A stretch of 64,000 nt of DNA from positions 5,018,727 through 5,082,726 of the forward strand of contig NZ_CP011514.1 in NCBI RefSeq assembly GCF_001653795.1, in the 5' to 3' direction. The translations under genes and the position numbers were made by a program. The first letter of the stretch is position 1, and every line of letters begins with the position of its first letter. Positions 55,084-62,159 of this stretch are shown here, one piece after another. This DNA is from Mitsuaria sp. 7 (GTDB lineage Bacteria; Pseudomonadota; Gammaproteobacteria; Burkholderiales; Burkholderiaceae_C). The notes under the pieces were generated by a model. It searched no databases, was not told where the DNA came from, and was given only the letters and a program-made list of their open reading frames with translations.

Positions 55084-55290
55084 GTGGCACGAGCAAACGC
55101 GACTGACACCACGAAGCTCCAACTCACCGTCGATGTCACCACCGACCGTTTGGTGGGCGAGATCGCGGCGCTGGGGATTCACGGGGTCAACAAGTCCGAA
55201 GTTGCTTGTTCGATCCTCCGGATGTGGATCTGGGAGAACCAAGCGAAGCTGCGTGAGAATGGCATCGGTATCCGCCGGCCTCGAAAGTAG
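55084..55290 (+). CDS. Small ribbon-helix-helix-like protein
   Basis: About 68 residues. KLQLTVDVTTDRLVGEIAAL then GIHGVNKSEVACSILRMWIW follows the strand-helix-helix pattern of CopG/Arc-like DNA-binding or antitoxin proteins. The start is uncertain. I use GTG 55084, since upstream in-frame residues look random and a TATACT (55050-55055) could be a promoter -10. It precedes the TIGR04255-type gene by 14 bp in the same direction, suggesting a regulator-effector or antitoxin-toxin arrangement (inference). Confidence 0.6.
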   Translation: MARANATDTTKLQLTVDVTTDRLVGEIAALGIHGVNKSEVACSILRMWIWENQAKLRENGIGIRRPRK

Positions 55291-55304
55291 TCCTTGAGGT
55301 AAAC

Positions 55305-56051
55305 GTGGCAGCCTTGCGACCGCATCTGAACAACGCCCCCGCCAGGGAAGCATTGATCGACATCAAGTTCGAGCCGCACATTCCGCTCGAGGTCGTTCGG
55401 CGTTTTGCAGAGCAGGCGACGCCACACTTCGAGAAGCGGACCGAACTCTTCGACGCATTCTTCGGGTTCACGCCGGATGGCAGTGCCACCACAGCAAATC
55501 AGACATTGACGGGCTGGAGGCTTGACTGCCAACGGACGCACTACGTGCTGATGTGTCGGGTCGACAGCTTCACGGTGAGCCGGCTCTCTCCCTATGGGCG
55601 GTGGGAGGAGTTGCGCGAGGAGGCTTCGAAGTGGTGGAACACCTTCTTAGACATGGCATCGCCGAGTGTTGTTACCCGAGTGGCCGTGAGGTATGTGAAC
55701 GCAATCAAGCTTCCACTTCCGCTGGAGAGCTTCGAGGAGTATCTGAGCTGCCCTCCTCGGATTCCCAATGAGCTTCCACAGGCGGCGAGTGCCTTCATTC
55801 AACGAGTTGTTCTGCCGGACGAAGCCAGGAACTGCACTTCGGTCGTCACACAGGCGTTGGAGGAGTCCCCAGTGCGGCAAGGCAATGGCGACTCGATCAC
55901 AGTGCTACTGGATATCGATGTTTTTCGGAGCACCCGGATCGAGCGCAGGCGCTTTGGAGAACTCTGGGGCGCGCTTGATGAACTTCGCGACCAAAAGAAT
56001 CGTCTTTTCTTCAGTCATCTGACTGAGAAAACTTTGGAGATGTTCATATGA
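55305..56051 (+). CDS. TIGR04255 family protein
   Basis: A 248-residue protein of the sporadically distributed TIGR04255 family, function unknown. The hallmark is the N-terminal LNNAPAREALIDIKF, and VTRVAVRYVNAIKLPLPLES in the middle is also typical. The GTG at 55305 has GAGGT five bases upstream. Its stop overlaps the start of the next gene (ATGA). Codon use is less GC-biased than chromosomal neighbours, which fits horizontal transfer. The family is frequently found in genomic islands. Confidence 0.82.
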   Translation: MAALRPHLNNAPAREALIDIKFEPHIPLEVVRRFAEQATPHFEKRTELFDAFFGFTPDGSATTANQTLTGWRLDCQRTHYVLMCRVDSFTVSRLSPYGRWEELREEASKWWNTFLDMASPSVVTRVAVRYVNAIKLPLPLESFEEYLSCPPRIPNELPQAASAFIQRVVLPDEARNCTSVVTQALEESPVRQGNGDSITVLLDIDVFRSTRIERRRFGELWGALDELRDQKNRLFFSHLTEKTLEMFI

Positions 56052-56533
56052 CAGCACTGGCTCAAAGCAGCATCACGGGCTTCATGACGGGTCTTGGTCA
56101 GTCTTCTGCCGGCGAACACGGCAAGAGGATCACGCAGATCACCTTCGATGCTTTGGGATTCGTGAAGGCCGGCTCGACCGCTGGGTCGACCTTGGTCTTC
56201 AACGACCTTGTCGCGCTTGCCGATGAAGCGAGGATTGACCCGAACGCCTCGCCCACTTTCAATGTGGCACGGCGCTTTCTCCTCGCGCTTCCATCCCATC
56301 TACTGGTCGCCGGTTTGGCACCGGAACTTGCTCTCGACAACGATGGCGATATCGTCTTCGATTGGGTTGGCACCGGGGACCGAATGCTGACTGTCACATT
56401 GAGCGAGACCGGCAAGCTTCATTACGCGGCGCGCTTGTCAGCATGGGACAAGGAACATGGCACGAAGCGATTTGTGGACTCAATTCCAAGGCCGATTCTT
56501 GAGCTTATTCAAAAGGTCACCACCACCGTGTGA
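56048..56533 (+). CDS. Hypothetical protein coupled to the TIGR04255 gene
   Basis: A 161-residue soluble protein with no recognised family. It contains RITQITFDALGFVKAGSTAG, ALDNDGDIVFDWVG and TLSETGKLHYAARLS, an alternating strand pattern suggesting a small alpha/beta or beta fold. Its ATG overlaps the TIGR04255 stop, so the two are translationally coupled and probably act together. A protein of this kind is often the second gene beside TIGR04255, but I cannot name it. Confidence 0.7.
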   Translation: MTALAQSSITGFMTGLGQSSAGEHGKRITQITFDALGFVKAGSTAGSTLVFNDLVALADEARIDPNASPTFNVARRFLLALPSHLLVAGLAPELALDNDGDIVFDWVGTGDRMLTVTLSETGKLHYAARLSAWDKEHGTKRFVDSIPRPILELIQKVTTTV

Positions 56534-56567
56534 CGCCCCCCTTCCTGAGTTCGTTCACCCATCAGGA

Positions 56568-56960
56568 GTGATCGCGCGGTTCGTATTCAAGCGCCGCGAC
56601 CTCCGTGGCGATGGCTCCCCGAAGCCTTCGGCATTCGAACCTGAGCTTCATCCTGCGTTGAAGCGTTGGGAAACTTCCGTCTGCGGACGGAACGGCGTCT
56701 CGGATGAACGCCTATGGCACCTTGGCTGCACGATTCGAAGTGACATGCACTGCAAAGCAGCCGTAGAGGTTCCAGTCCCAGCCATTCTTGATGCCGGACT
56801 CGATTGCATTCCCCTTCCTGAGGGATACGACGAGCACGGCGTGATCATCAAATGGCCCGAAGAGGACAAGGACGCCAGGCTCGCACGGCAACAGGATCTG
56901 GTTGCTGCGCGCACTGCCGTCCTGTTGGCCCCTTCTCAGTCTTCGGCCTGCGCCTCATAG
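56568..56960 (+). CDS. Hypothetical protein, end of the TIGR04255 cassette
   Basis: About 130 residues (VIARFVFKRRDLRGDGSPKP, ALKRWETSVCGRNGVSDERL, LPEGYDEHGVIIKWPEEDKD). No family recognised. The start is doubtful: GTG 56568 is used, with AGGA directly before it, but an ATG at 56457 is in frame and would overlap the previous gene by 77 bases. An intrinsic terminator 24 bp downstream marks the end of the four-gene cassette. Confidence 0.55.
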   Translation: MIARFVFKRRDLRGDGSPKPSAFEPELHPALKRWETSVCGRNGVSDERLWHLGCTIRSDMHCKAAVEVPVPAILDAGLDCIPLPEGYDEHGVIIKWPEEDKDARLARQQDLVAARTAVLLAPSQSSACAS

Positions 56961-56983
56961 GCCTCCAGCGCTGGTAGCGCGGC

Positions 56984-57006
56984 GCGCCCCCTGCGGGCGC
57001 ATTTTT
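56984..57006 (+). terminator. Terminator of the TIGR04255 cassette
   Basis: Stem GCGCCC / GGGCGC with loop CCTGC, followed by ATTTTTC. The core GCGCCCCCTGCGGGCGC is shared with the terminator at 8817-8841. Confidence 0.8.
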
Positions 57007-57087
57007 CGACACCCGCCGCTCTTCGTCGCTCGCGCCGAAGAGACGTGCAGGAGCATCGCGTCCGTTCCAACTTCCACGGGCGCCGTC

Positions 57088-57681
57088 ATGCTCAGCCGAC
57101 GTCATCTCCTGTGCTGCGGCGCCGCCGCAGCGGCGGGCCTCTTCAGCGCGCTCGCGGCCGATGCCGCCGGTCCGTTGCGCAATCCCTGCGGACACGCGTC
57201 CCTGCCCATTCCCGGCGTCGATCCGCAGTGGCTCGAACGCATCTGGGAGGGCCTCGACCCCTCTCAGCTCTGGGACGTCCACGCCCATCTGATCGGCACC
57301 GGGGACTCGGGCTCAGGCTGCTGGATCGCGCCCTCGCTGTCACAGTGGTGGCATCCCGTCGAGTTCGCCCGCAAGCACGCGATTCTGAACGGCGCCTGTG
57401 TCGATCCGCGCTCGGTCGCCGTGGGCGATGTCGACCGCGCCTACGTCCGCCGGCTCACTGCGCTGGCCGATGCCTTCCCGGCCGGAGCGCGCTGGCTGCT
57501 CTTCGCCTTCGACGAGGCCGTCGACATCGGCGGCCACCGGCGGCCCGACTGGACGACCTTCCACGTCCCCAACGCCTACGCGCGTGCCGTCGCGGCGGAA
57601 CGTCCCGACCGCTTCGGCTGGGTCGCCAGCATCCATCCGAACCGCGACGACGCACTGGAACGTCTGGACCGCGCTGACTAG
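57088..57681 (+). pseudogene. Truncated amidohydrolase (Tat-exported)
   Basis: The N-terminal half of a metal-dependent amidohydrolase (TIM-barrel, PF04909-like), 197 residues where relatives are usually 300-400. It begins with a twin-arginine signal (MLSRRHLLCCGAAAAAGLFS), then LWDVHAHLIGTGDSGSGCW with the metal-binding HxH, and ends abruptly after RFGWVASIHPNRDDALERLD. The missing half would hold the remaining metal ligands, so it is unlikely to be active. Base composition falls sharply right after the premature stop, which suggests the gene was broken by insertion of the accessory segment that follows. Confidence 0.75.
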
Positions 57682-57738
57682 AACCAAAGCTGTCGCGTCT
57701 GCTAAGTGGTTGATTATTTTATGTTCTTGCTTGCTGGC

Positions 57739-57804
57739 GTTTGTCACTGTGACAAACAAGTCTCGGGCAGGCGATGACAAAGGAGTCGCGACAGGAATGA
57801 CAAA
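57739..57804. repeat. 19-bp palindrome and repeated TGACAAA motifs at the island edge
   Basis: GTTTGTCACTGTGACAAAC (57739-57757) is a perfect palindrome with one central base. TGACAAA recurs in the same orientation at 57750, 57775 and 57798 (spacing 25 and 23). The 233-bp gap 57682-57914 is otherwise gene-free and unusually AT-rich. It lies between convergent coding regions, so a promoter operator is less likely than a recombination or protein-binding site. No integrase gene is seen. Confidence 0.6.
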
Positions 57805-57914
57805 CTTCCCGCGCCCCTGGTCCAGGCCCGCCCTGTCTTCCGGCATCCAGCCTCTCCGCCTCATCCAGGGCGGCCCGCTTCTGACCAATCTGGCAGCCCT
57901 CCCGGGCCGTGCTC

Positions 57915-59522
57915 CTACTCAGTGTAGGTCGCAGAACGCTCGTTCGCGATGACGCCCGCGGCGACACTCTCAACCGCAAGCCCGAGCTTCGTTGCGTGGC
58001 GTTCTCGATGTTGCCTGAGGTAGGCCCGCAAGCCTGGGAAGCGACCGAAGTCCCGGATTTCTGCATCCGCCTTGATGCCCAGAGCTTCCTGGACCTCCCG
58101 ACCCTGCGCCTCTTCGGACAGGATGATTCGCCCATCGTCGTCGAAGCTGATGAGACCGGTTTCGAAGGCCTTGTCGAGGCCAGGATGCAGGAGCAGTCCG
58201 TTGTCTGCGCTCCACCGGTCCTTCGCAGTTTTGCAGTCCGTCCACCTGTGGATGTGGGATGCGATGAGCAGACCTGGCCTGCCTAGGCCGGACACCGAGC
58301 AAGCATGGCCCCACCGCTCAAGGAGGCGAGCACGGTAGTCGGACTGCTGGATGCGCGCCTTGGCCAGAACGAGCTTCTCGGTGGCATTCAAAGGCAGTTG
58401 GTCAATCTCGCTCATGGCGGCTTCGTCACGCACCCAGGAAGCAGGCTCATCGCCAGGACTCGGGCCTCCCGCAGGTGGGATGGGCAGCAAGCTCGGCGGC
58501 GGTGAGCCTTCATGGCTCGCCAAGACGTACCGGACGAAGGTCTCAAACACTGCCCTGAGCGTCGGCTCGCCAGGAGCGCCGATGCCTCGCAATGCGACGG
58601 CATGCTTGATCCCTCGCACCTCAACGCGGAAGCTATGCTTGTTGACCTGCTCGTGAGCCTGTCCGCGAAGGAACGGTGGACTTGCAATGAAGCGGCGGTA
58701 CAGCTCCTCGTGTTGGGAGAGCACCCACACCTTGCACTCGATGCCTAGCGTTGCACCCTCGCCAACCAATGCGAAGGAGACTCGGTGGAGCCCATGCAGC
58801 GGAGTGTCCAAGTACACCCAAAGTGCTGGTACCGGGGAAGCACGCCCCGGTTTGGACTCGTCTTGGGGGTCCGATTTCGGAGCTCCTGCAGGTAGCAGCC
58901 ACTCCAGGCCCTCACCAGCATCTTGCCAATCCGCGACGCATTGGTCTGACGTCGACCAGGCGTCCCAGCCGGCAAAGGTCGGCACAACCTTATCTGAGGT
59001 CCGGGCCGCACCTGCCGAGCCCAGCGCTTCGTGAGCTCTAAGAATCTCCTGCGCGGCCGCGGTTGCCTTCAGCGCGACGAGCGTGCCTTGCGGGTTCTCC
59101 TTGGGCGCGAAGGCTCGTCCTTCCTCTCCGCACGCTCGCCAAAGTGCGTCGGGATCAATCTCCGTGAGCTCCGCCGAACGCACGTGGGCGTACCCCGCGA
59201 CGCGTGACGGCGGCTCAAGGTACTCGTACCGCCCGGTGACCCTGAACACTCCGAGCCGCTTCCCGTCGCCAACCTCGACGACGTAGTCGCCCACCTGCAT
59301 GAGCGAGAAGAAGCTCCAGAGCGAGGGCGGCCCGTTGAGGTTCTTCTTCTGCTCGAAGGTCGCGTAGACATGCGGCTTGATGTCGTCAACGCTCGACGGC
59401 TTGATAGCGGCCATGTCGCCTGCTTCGGTCCAACCCACCGCGATGTAGCCACGTGCTACATGCTCCGCAAAGGCTTCCTTGGCTGGCCGCTCGTCGTGAG
59501 CCATCAGCTTCCAAATCTTCAT
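57915..59522 (-). CDS. PUA-like / HNH endonuclease (restriction or defence nuclease)
   Basis: A 535-residue protein. Residues ~1-105 (IWKLMAHDERPAKEAFAEHV, FFSLMQVGDYVVEVGDGKRL) resemble PUA/EVE-like or Mrr-N modules that read modified bases. An unrecognised central region (~190-340) follows. Residues ~395-490 are an HNH_2 nuclease: ERWGHACSVSGLGRP, LLIASHIHRW and DNGLLLHPGLDKAFETGLIS. This resembles modification-dependent nucleases and effectors of defence islands. It is last in a three-gene minus-strand run, 42 bp after the TIR gene. Its Shine-Dalgarno is weak. The HNH call is firm; the N-terminal assignment is tentative. Confidence 0.82.
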   Translation of the reverse strand: MKIWKLMAHDERPAKEAFAEHVARGYIAVGWTEAGDMAAIKPSSVDDIKPHVYATFEQKKNLNGPPSLWSFFSLMQVGDYVVEVGDGKRLGVFRVTGRYEYLEPPSRVAGYAHVRSAELTEIDPDALWRACGEEGRAFAPKENPQGTLVALKATAAAQEILRAHEALGSAGAARTSDKVVPTFAGWDAWSTSDQCVADWQDAGEGLEWLLPAGAPKSDPQDESKPGRASPVPALWVYLDTPLHGLHRVSFALVGEGATLGIECKVWVLSQHEELYRRFIASPPFLRGQAHEQVNKHSFRVEVRGIKHAVALRGIGAPGEPTLRAVFETFVRYVLASHEGSPPPSLLPIPPAGGPSPGDEPASWVRDEAAMSEIDQLPLNATEKLVLAKARIQQSDYRARLLERWGHACSVSGLGRPGLLIASHIHRWTDCKTAKDRWSADNGLLLHPGLDKAFETGLISFDDDGRIILSEEAQGREVQEALGIKADAEIRDFGRFPGLRAYLRQHRERHATKLGLAVESVAAGVIANERSATYTE

Positions 59523-59564
59523 GCGTTCTATGTTGCCTGTGATCCGCGGGCGCGTCGGCGCCCT

Positions 59565-60698
59565 TCAGCGCGCGGTGAGCAGTCCCTCCCGCACCAGTAC
59601 CTTCTCCACCTCGTGGAAGATCGCAGCGATCTTGCCCTTGGGGAAGCGAATCTGCCCAAGACCGTTAATGTTGGAGAACTCCTCGCAGCCCTCCTCAAGC
59701 AGCACGATGGCGCGGGTGAATCCCAAGCGTCCTTGGAACAGCCCGACTTCGTGGACGACGTTCATGCGCGCCTGCTTGTTGCCGTCGCTCATCTCATCTT
59801 CCGCGGTCATGACCAAGAAGGCGAAAGCCGCGTCGTCCATCATCTGCTTGAGCCGGTCGAGCGTCGTAACTCCTGGAGCGGACACGCGGTTGAACTCATC
59901 TGGTTGGAGGCGAAGCTGATCCTGGATGTAGTCCTTCAATTCGCGCCACAAGGGTGACCGCCCATGACCGATGAAGATGTGGGAAGGCTGCGTGGTTTGT
60001 TTCATGGGTTCAGTTCCGATTCCAAGGGCGTCAGCGTGCCGAGCCATGTTCTTTGCCAAGCGGGCGAGCTCCTTCGCCACGGCGAAGGGCTGGTTAAGTA
60101 CGGCCGTTGTGGCGGTCACGCGCAAATGACCAGGTGCCGTCATCCCTTGGGAGACGGCGAGGGTGTCGTGAGTTATCACCTGACCGCGCGGAGCCCAGGC
60201 CTTGATGACGTCGCTGACGTCCATCAAGATCAGACCATTCAGCTCCCCTAGCGAGCCCTTTAAGACCTCGTCGTTGGGCGCGGCTCTCAGCAGCGCCGTC
60301 GTGAGCGAAATGAGGCTCGCCTTGGCGTCCATGGCTCGTTCGCCAGCTTCATCCGCCAACACCATCAGCGCGTCGCGGTCCGGTCGGCCTGCCAGTTCAT
60401 AGATGTGGTCCAGGATGTCGTCGCTGCGGCACTGAACCCAGTCCCCGGTACTGCCGCTACCGTACCCGCCCATCAGGCCCCATTCCCTACTGAAGTTCGC
60501 ACCGGGTGGAGGGGCGTCGAGTTGCCGGTAGTAGACGTTCGCTTGGTACCCCAGCCAGGAACCACTCCAGGCCTTGCCGACAGCCTCGGCGGCCTTGCGC
60601 AGCTTCTCCAGCGGCTCCTTTACCTCGGGCCTCATCCCCTCAGCGAGGAGCGCTGACATCTCCTGCTCCACCGTCCGGATTCGATCAACGATGCTCAT
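59565..60698 (-). CDS. TIR-like nucleotide-binding effector (Cap12/PycTIR-type domain)
   Basis: A 377-residue protein. The N-terminal ~235 residues are mostly helical with a distinctive block SWLGYQANVYYRQLDAPPPG and EWGLM; its family is not recognised. Residues ~239-370 form the TIR-like domain of PF10137 (Cap12/PycTIR): HIFIGHGRSPLWRELKDYIQ, a middle AFLVMTAEDEM and NVVHEVGLFQGRLGFTRAIV, where Glu317 matches the catalytic Glu of NAD-degrading TIRs. Such domains are effectors of CBASS and Pycsar. No classical cyclic-nucleotide-binding fold is obvious in the N-terminus. Its ATG overlaps the upstream stop (ATGA). Confidence 0.82.
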   Translation of the reverse strand: MSIVDRIRTVEQEMSALLAEGMRPEVKEPLEKLRKAAEAVGKAWSGSWLGYQANVYYRQLDAPPPGANFSREWGLMGGYGSGSTGDWVQCRSDDILDHIYELAGRPDRDALMVLADEAGERAMDAKASLISLTTALLRAAPNDEVLKGSLGELNGLILMDVSDVIKAWAPRGQVITHDTLAVSQGMTAPGHLRVTATTAVLNQPFAVAKELARLAKNMARHADALGIGTEPMKQTTQPSHIFIGHGRSPLWRELKDYIQDQLRLQPDEFNRVSAPGVTTLDRLKQMMDDAAFAFLVMTAEDEMSDGNKQARMNVVHEVGLFQGRLGFTRAIVLLEEGCEEFSNINGLGQIRFPKGKIAAIFHEVEKVLVREGLLTAR

Positions 60699-61894
60699 GT
60701 GTAAAACGCCAACTGGTCTAAGGTAAGGATGGCCTGGAGCGCCCGAGTCATCGTGTACGTCTCCTGGGCGGCTGCGCCATGCCCCACAGCGTGCCTCGAC
60801 CCTGCGGTGCCGTTCTGGGCGGTCGGATCGAAGTTGGCGAAGGTATGGCCGTTCAGGTACTCCCCGAAAGCTGTCGGGAAGAGAAGAGTGTCCGAGTCTC
60901 CAGCGCGCGCCTCGGCTGAGGCCACGGCGAACCGAAGCAGTTCCTTCTGCCGAGCGCCCTGGCCAGGATTGGCCGCCCGGTAGGCATCCTGAAGCACCCC
61001 CTCAATCTCCGTGAGGATGATCTTGATGACCGGGATGGGCTTCCCCGCCTGAAATTGGCTGACCGCCTCCTTGAGCAGGTCCGCCTTGGCCTGGAAGTGC
61101 GGCTTCTCCAGCCAGCGCTGCAGCATGTGGTCTACGCGGTCGCCACTGAAGGCCTTCACCATCCCCGCTTCCGTCGCTGTCAGGTCGACTTGTGCCTCCA
61201 CCAAGGCGGCCAACTCCTTGAACTCCCTGTGGATGATTTCCACGAAGGGGAACCACCCGGCCCCAACCAGTGCATTGAAAACGGTCGAATTCGTGACCGC
61301 CCCGTACTGCGCTCGGTACCTCAGCACTCGGTGAAGTCGCCCCAACGCCTTGACGAAGGCCTCACGGTCCAGGTTTCCCGAAGCGTTGAAGTCGAAGGCT
61401 AAGCCGAAGCCCCACCCCTCCCGGAACAGGCACAGCACCTTGTCGGCCGGACCAATTTCGACCATCGGGAAGTCCATGCCGGTGACATCCGAAATGTCAT
61501 GCTCAAACACCACCGTGGCCATCTCAACGGGGCGTTTGACGGTGCAGCGCAAGGTGACGGCGGCTGCATCGAACCAGAACTCTGCGCGCTCGCCTGGCTT
61601 GAAGACCAATAGCGCCACGTCCGTGTGGCGCAAGCTGAGGCCAGACCCGGCATTCAGCAGGATTTGACGGACCGCGGGCTCAAGCCCTTCAACGAAGCGA
61701 TGGAAGAGCGGCTCGTCCGAGGTGAGCGCGCCGGCCGTCATCACCCGTCCCGGTGTCCCAGGACCGACGGTCTCGATCACGAATCCGTCCATGGACTGGA
61801 CGTTATCCAGCCGCAACGGCTCCTTCAGGTTTCGTACCTCCCCCAGCCTGCCAGCGGCTGCTTGCTCTGCTGGCCTCCCCGCCCTCTCATCCAT
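60695..61894 (-). CDS. Protein with C-terminal HEPN-like RX4H motif, function unknown
   Basis: A 399-residue protein, first gene of the minus-strand operon. Most is unrecognised (FVIETVGPGTPGRVMTAGAL near the start, FREGWGFGLAFDFNASGNLD in the middle). The last ~40 residues contain SRHAVGHG (R367-H372, an R-H-x3-H pattern) followed by ALQAILTLDQLAF, as in HEPN ribonuclease-toxin domains. AAGGAA five bases before the ATG at 61894 supports the start. Coupling by ATGA to the TIR gene says they work together. The HEPN reading is inference from one motif; the protein could instead be a sensor. Confidence 0.65.
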   Translation of the reverse strand: MDERAGRPAEQAAAGRLGEVRNLKEPLRLDNVQSMDGFVIETVGPGTPGRVMTAGALTSDEPLFHRFVEGLEPAVRQILLNAGSGLSLRHTDVALLVFKPGERAEFWFDAAAVTLRCTVKRPVEMATVVFEHDISDVTGMDFPMVEIGPADKVLCLFREGWGFGLAFDFNASGNLDREAFVKALGRLHRVLRYRAQYGAVTNSTVFNALVGAGWFPFVEIIHREFKELAALVEAQVDLTATEAGMVKAFSGDRVDHMLQRWLEKPHFQAKADLLKEAVSQFQAGKPIPVIKIILTEIEGVLQDAYRAANPGQGARQKELLRFAVASAEARAGDSDTLLFPTAFGEYLNGHTFANFDPTAQNGTAGSRHAVGHGAAAQETYTMTRALQAILTLDQLAFYT

Positions 61895-62036
61895 GCACGT
61901 TCCTTCTTATACGGAATCGCTCCGAAAGTAGCCCGGTCTGGTTCGATCTGAGCTGACGAACCTTCACCATCTTCTCCGACCGGAACACAACCAGCGCCTT
62001 TGTCCCCCAAAAGGAGGGGCACCGAACTTAAAGGTC

Positions 62037-62066
62037 TTGAACTTCTAGTTACTGCCCAAAAGTTCA
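62037..62066. promoter_or_regulatory. Inverted repeat in the divergent defence-locus promoter region
   Basis: TGAACTT (62037-62043) faces AAGTTCA (62060-62066), a perfect 7-bp dyad with 16-bp spacer, and another GAACTT lies just upstream (62024-62029). It is in the 265-bp region between the two arms of the locus and could co-regulate both. The binding protein is unknown. No other gene is seen in this gap. Confidence 0.45.
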
Positions 62067-62159
62067 CAGATCGGGTGCGGAAGGGCGTCAGGAGGAGTTG
62101 GGCCGGTTGTCGTCCGCGAAACATGAGTACAGATCGCCGTAGGGCGGCAAGGGAAGATC

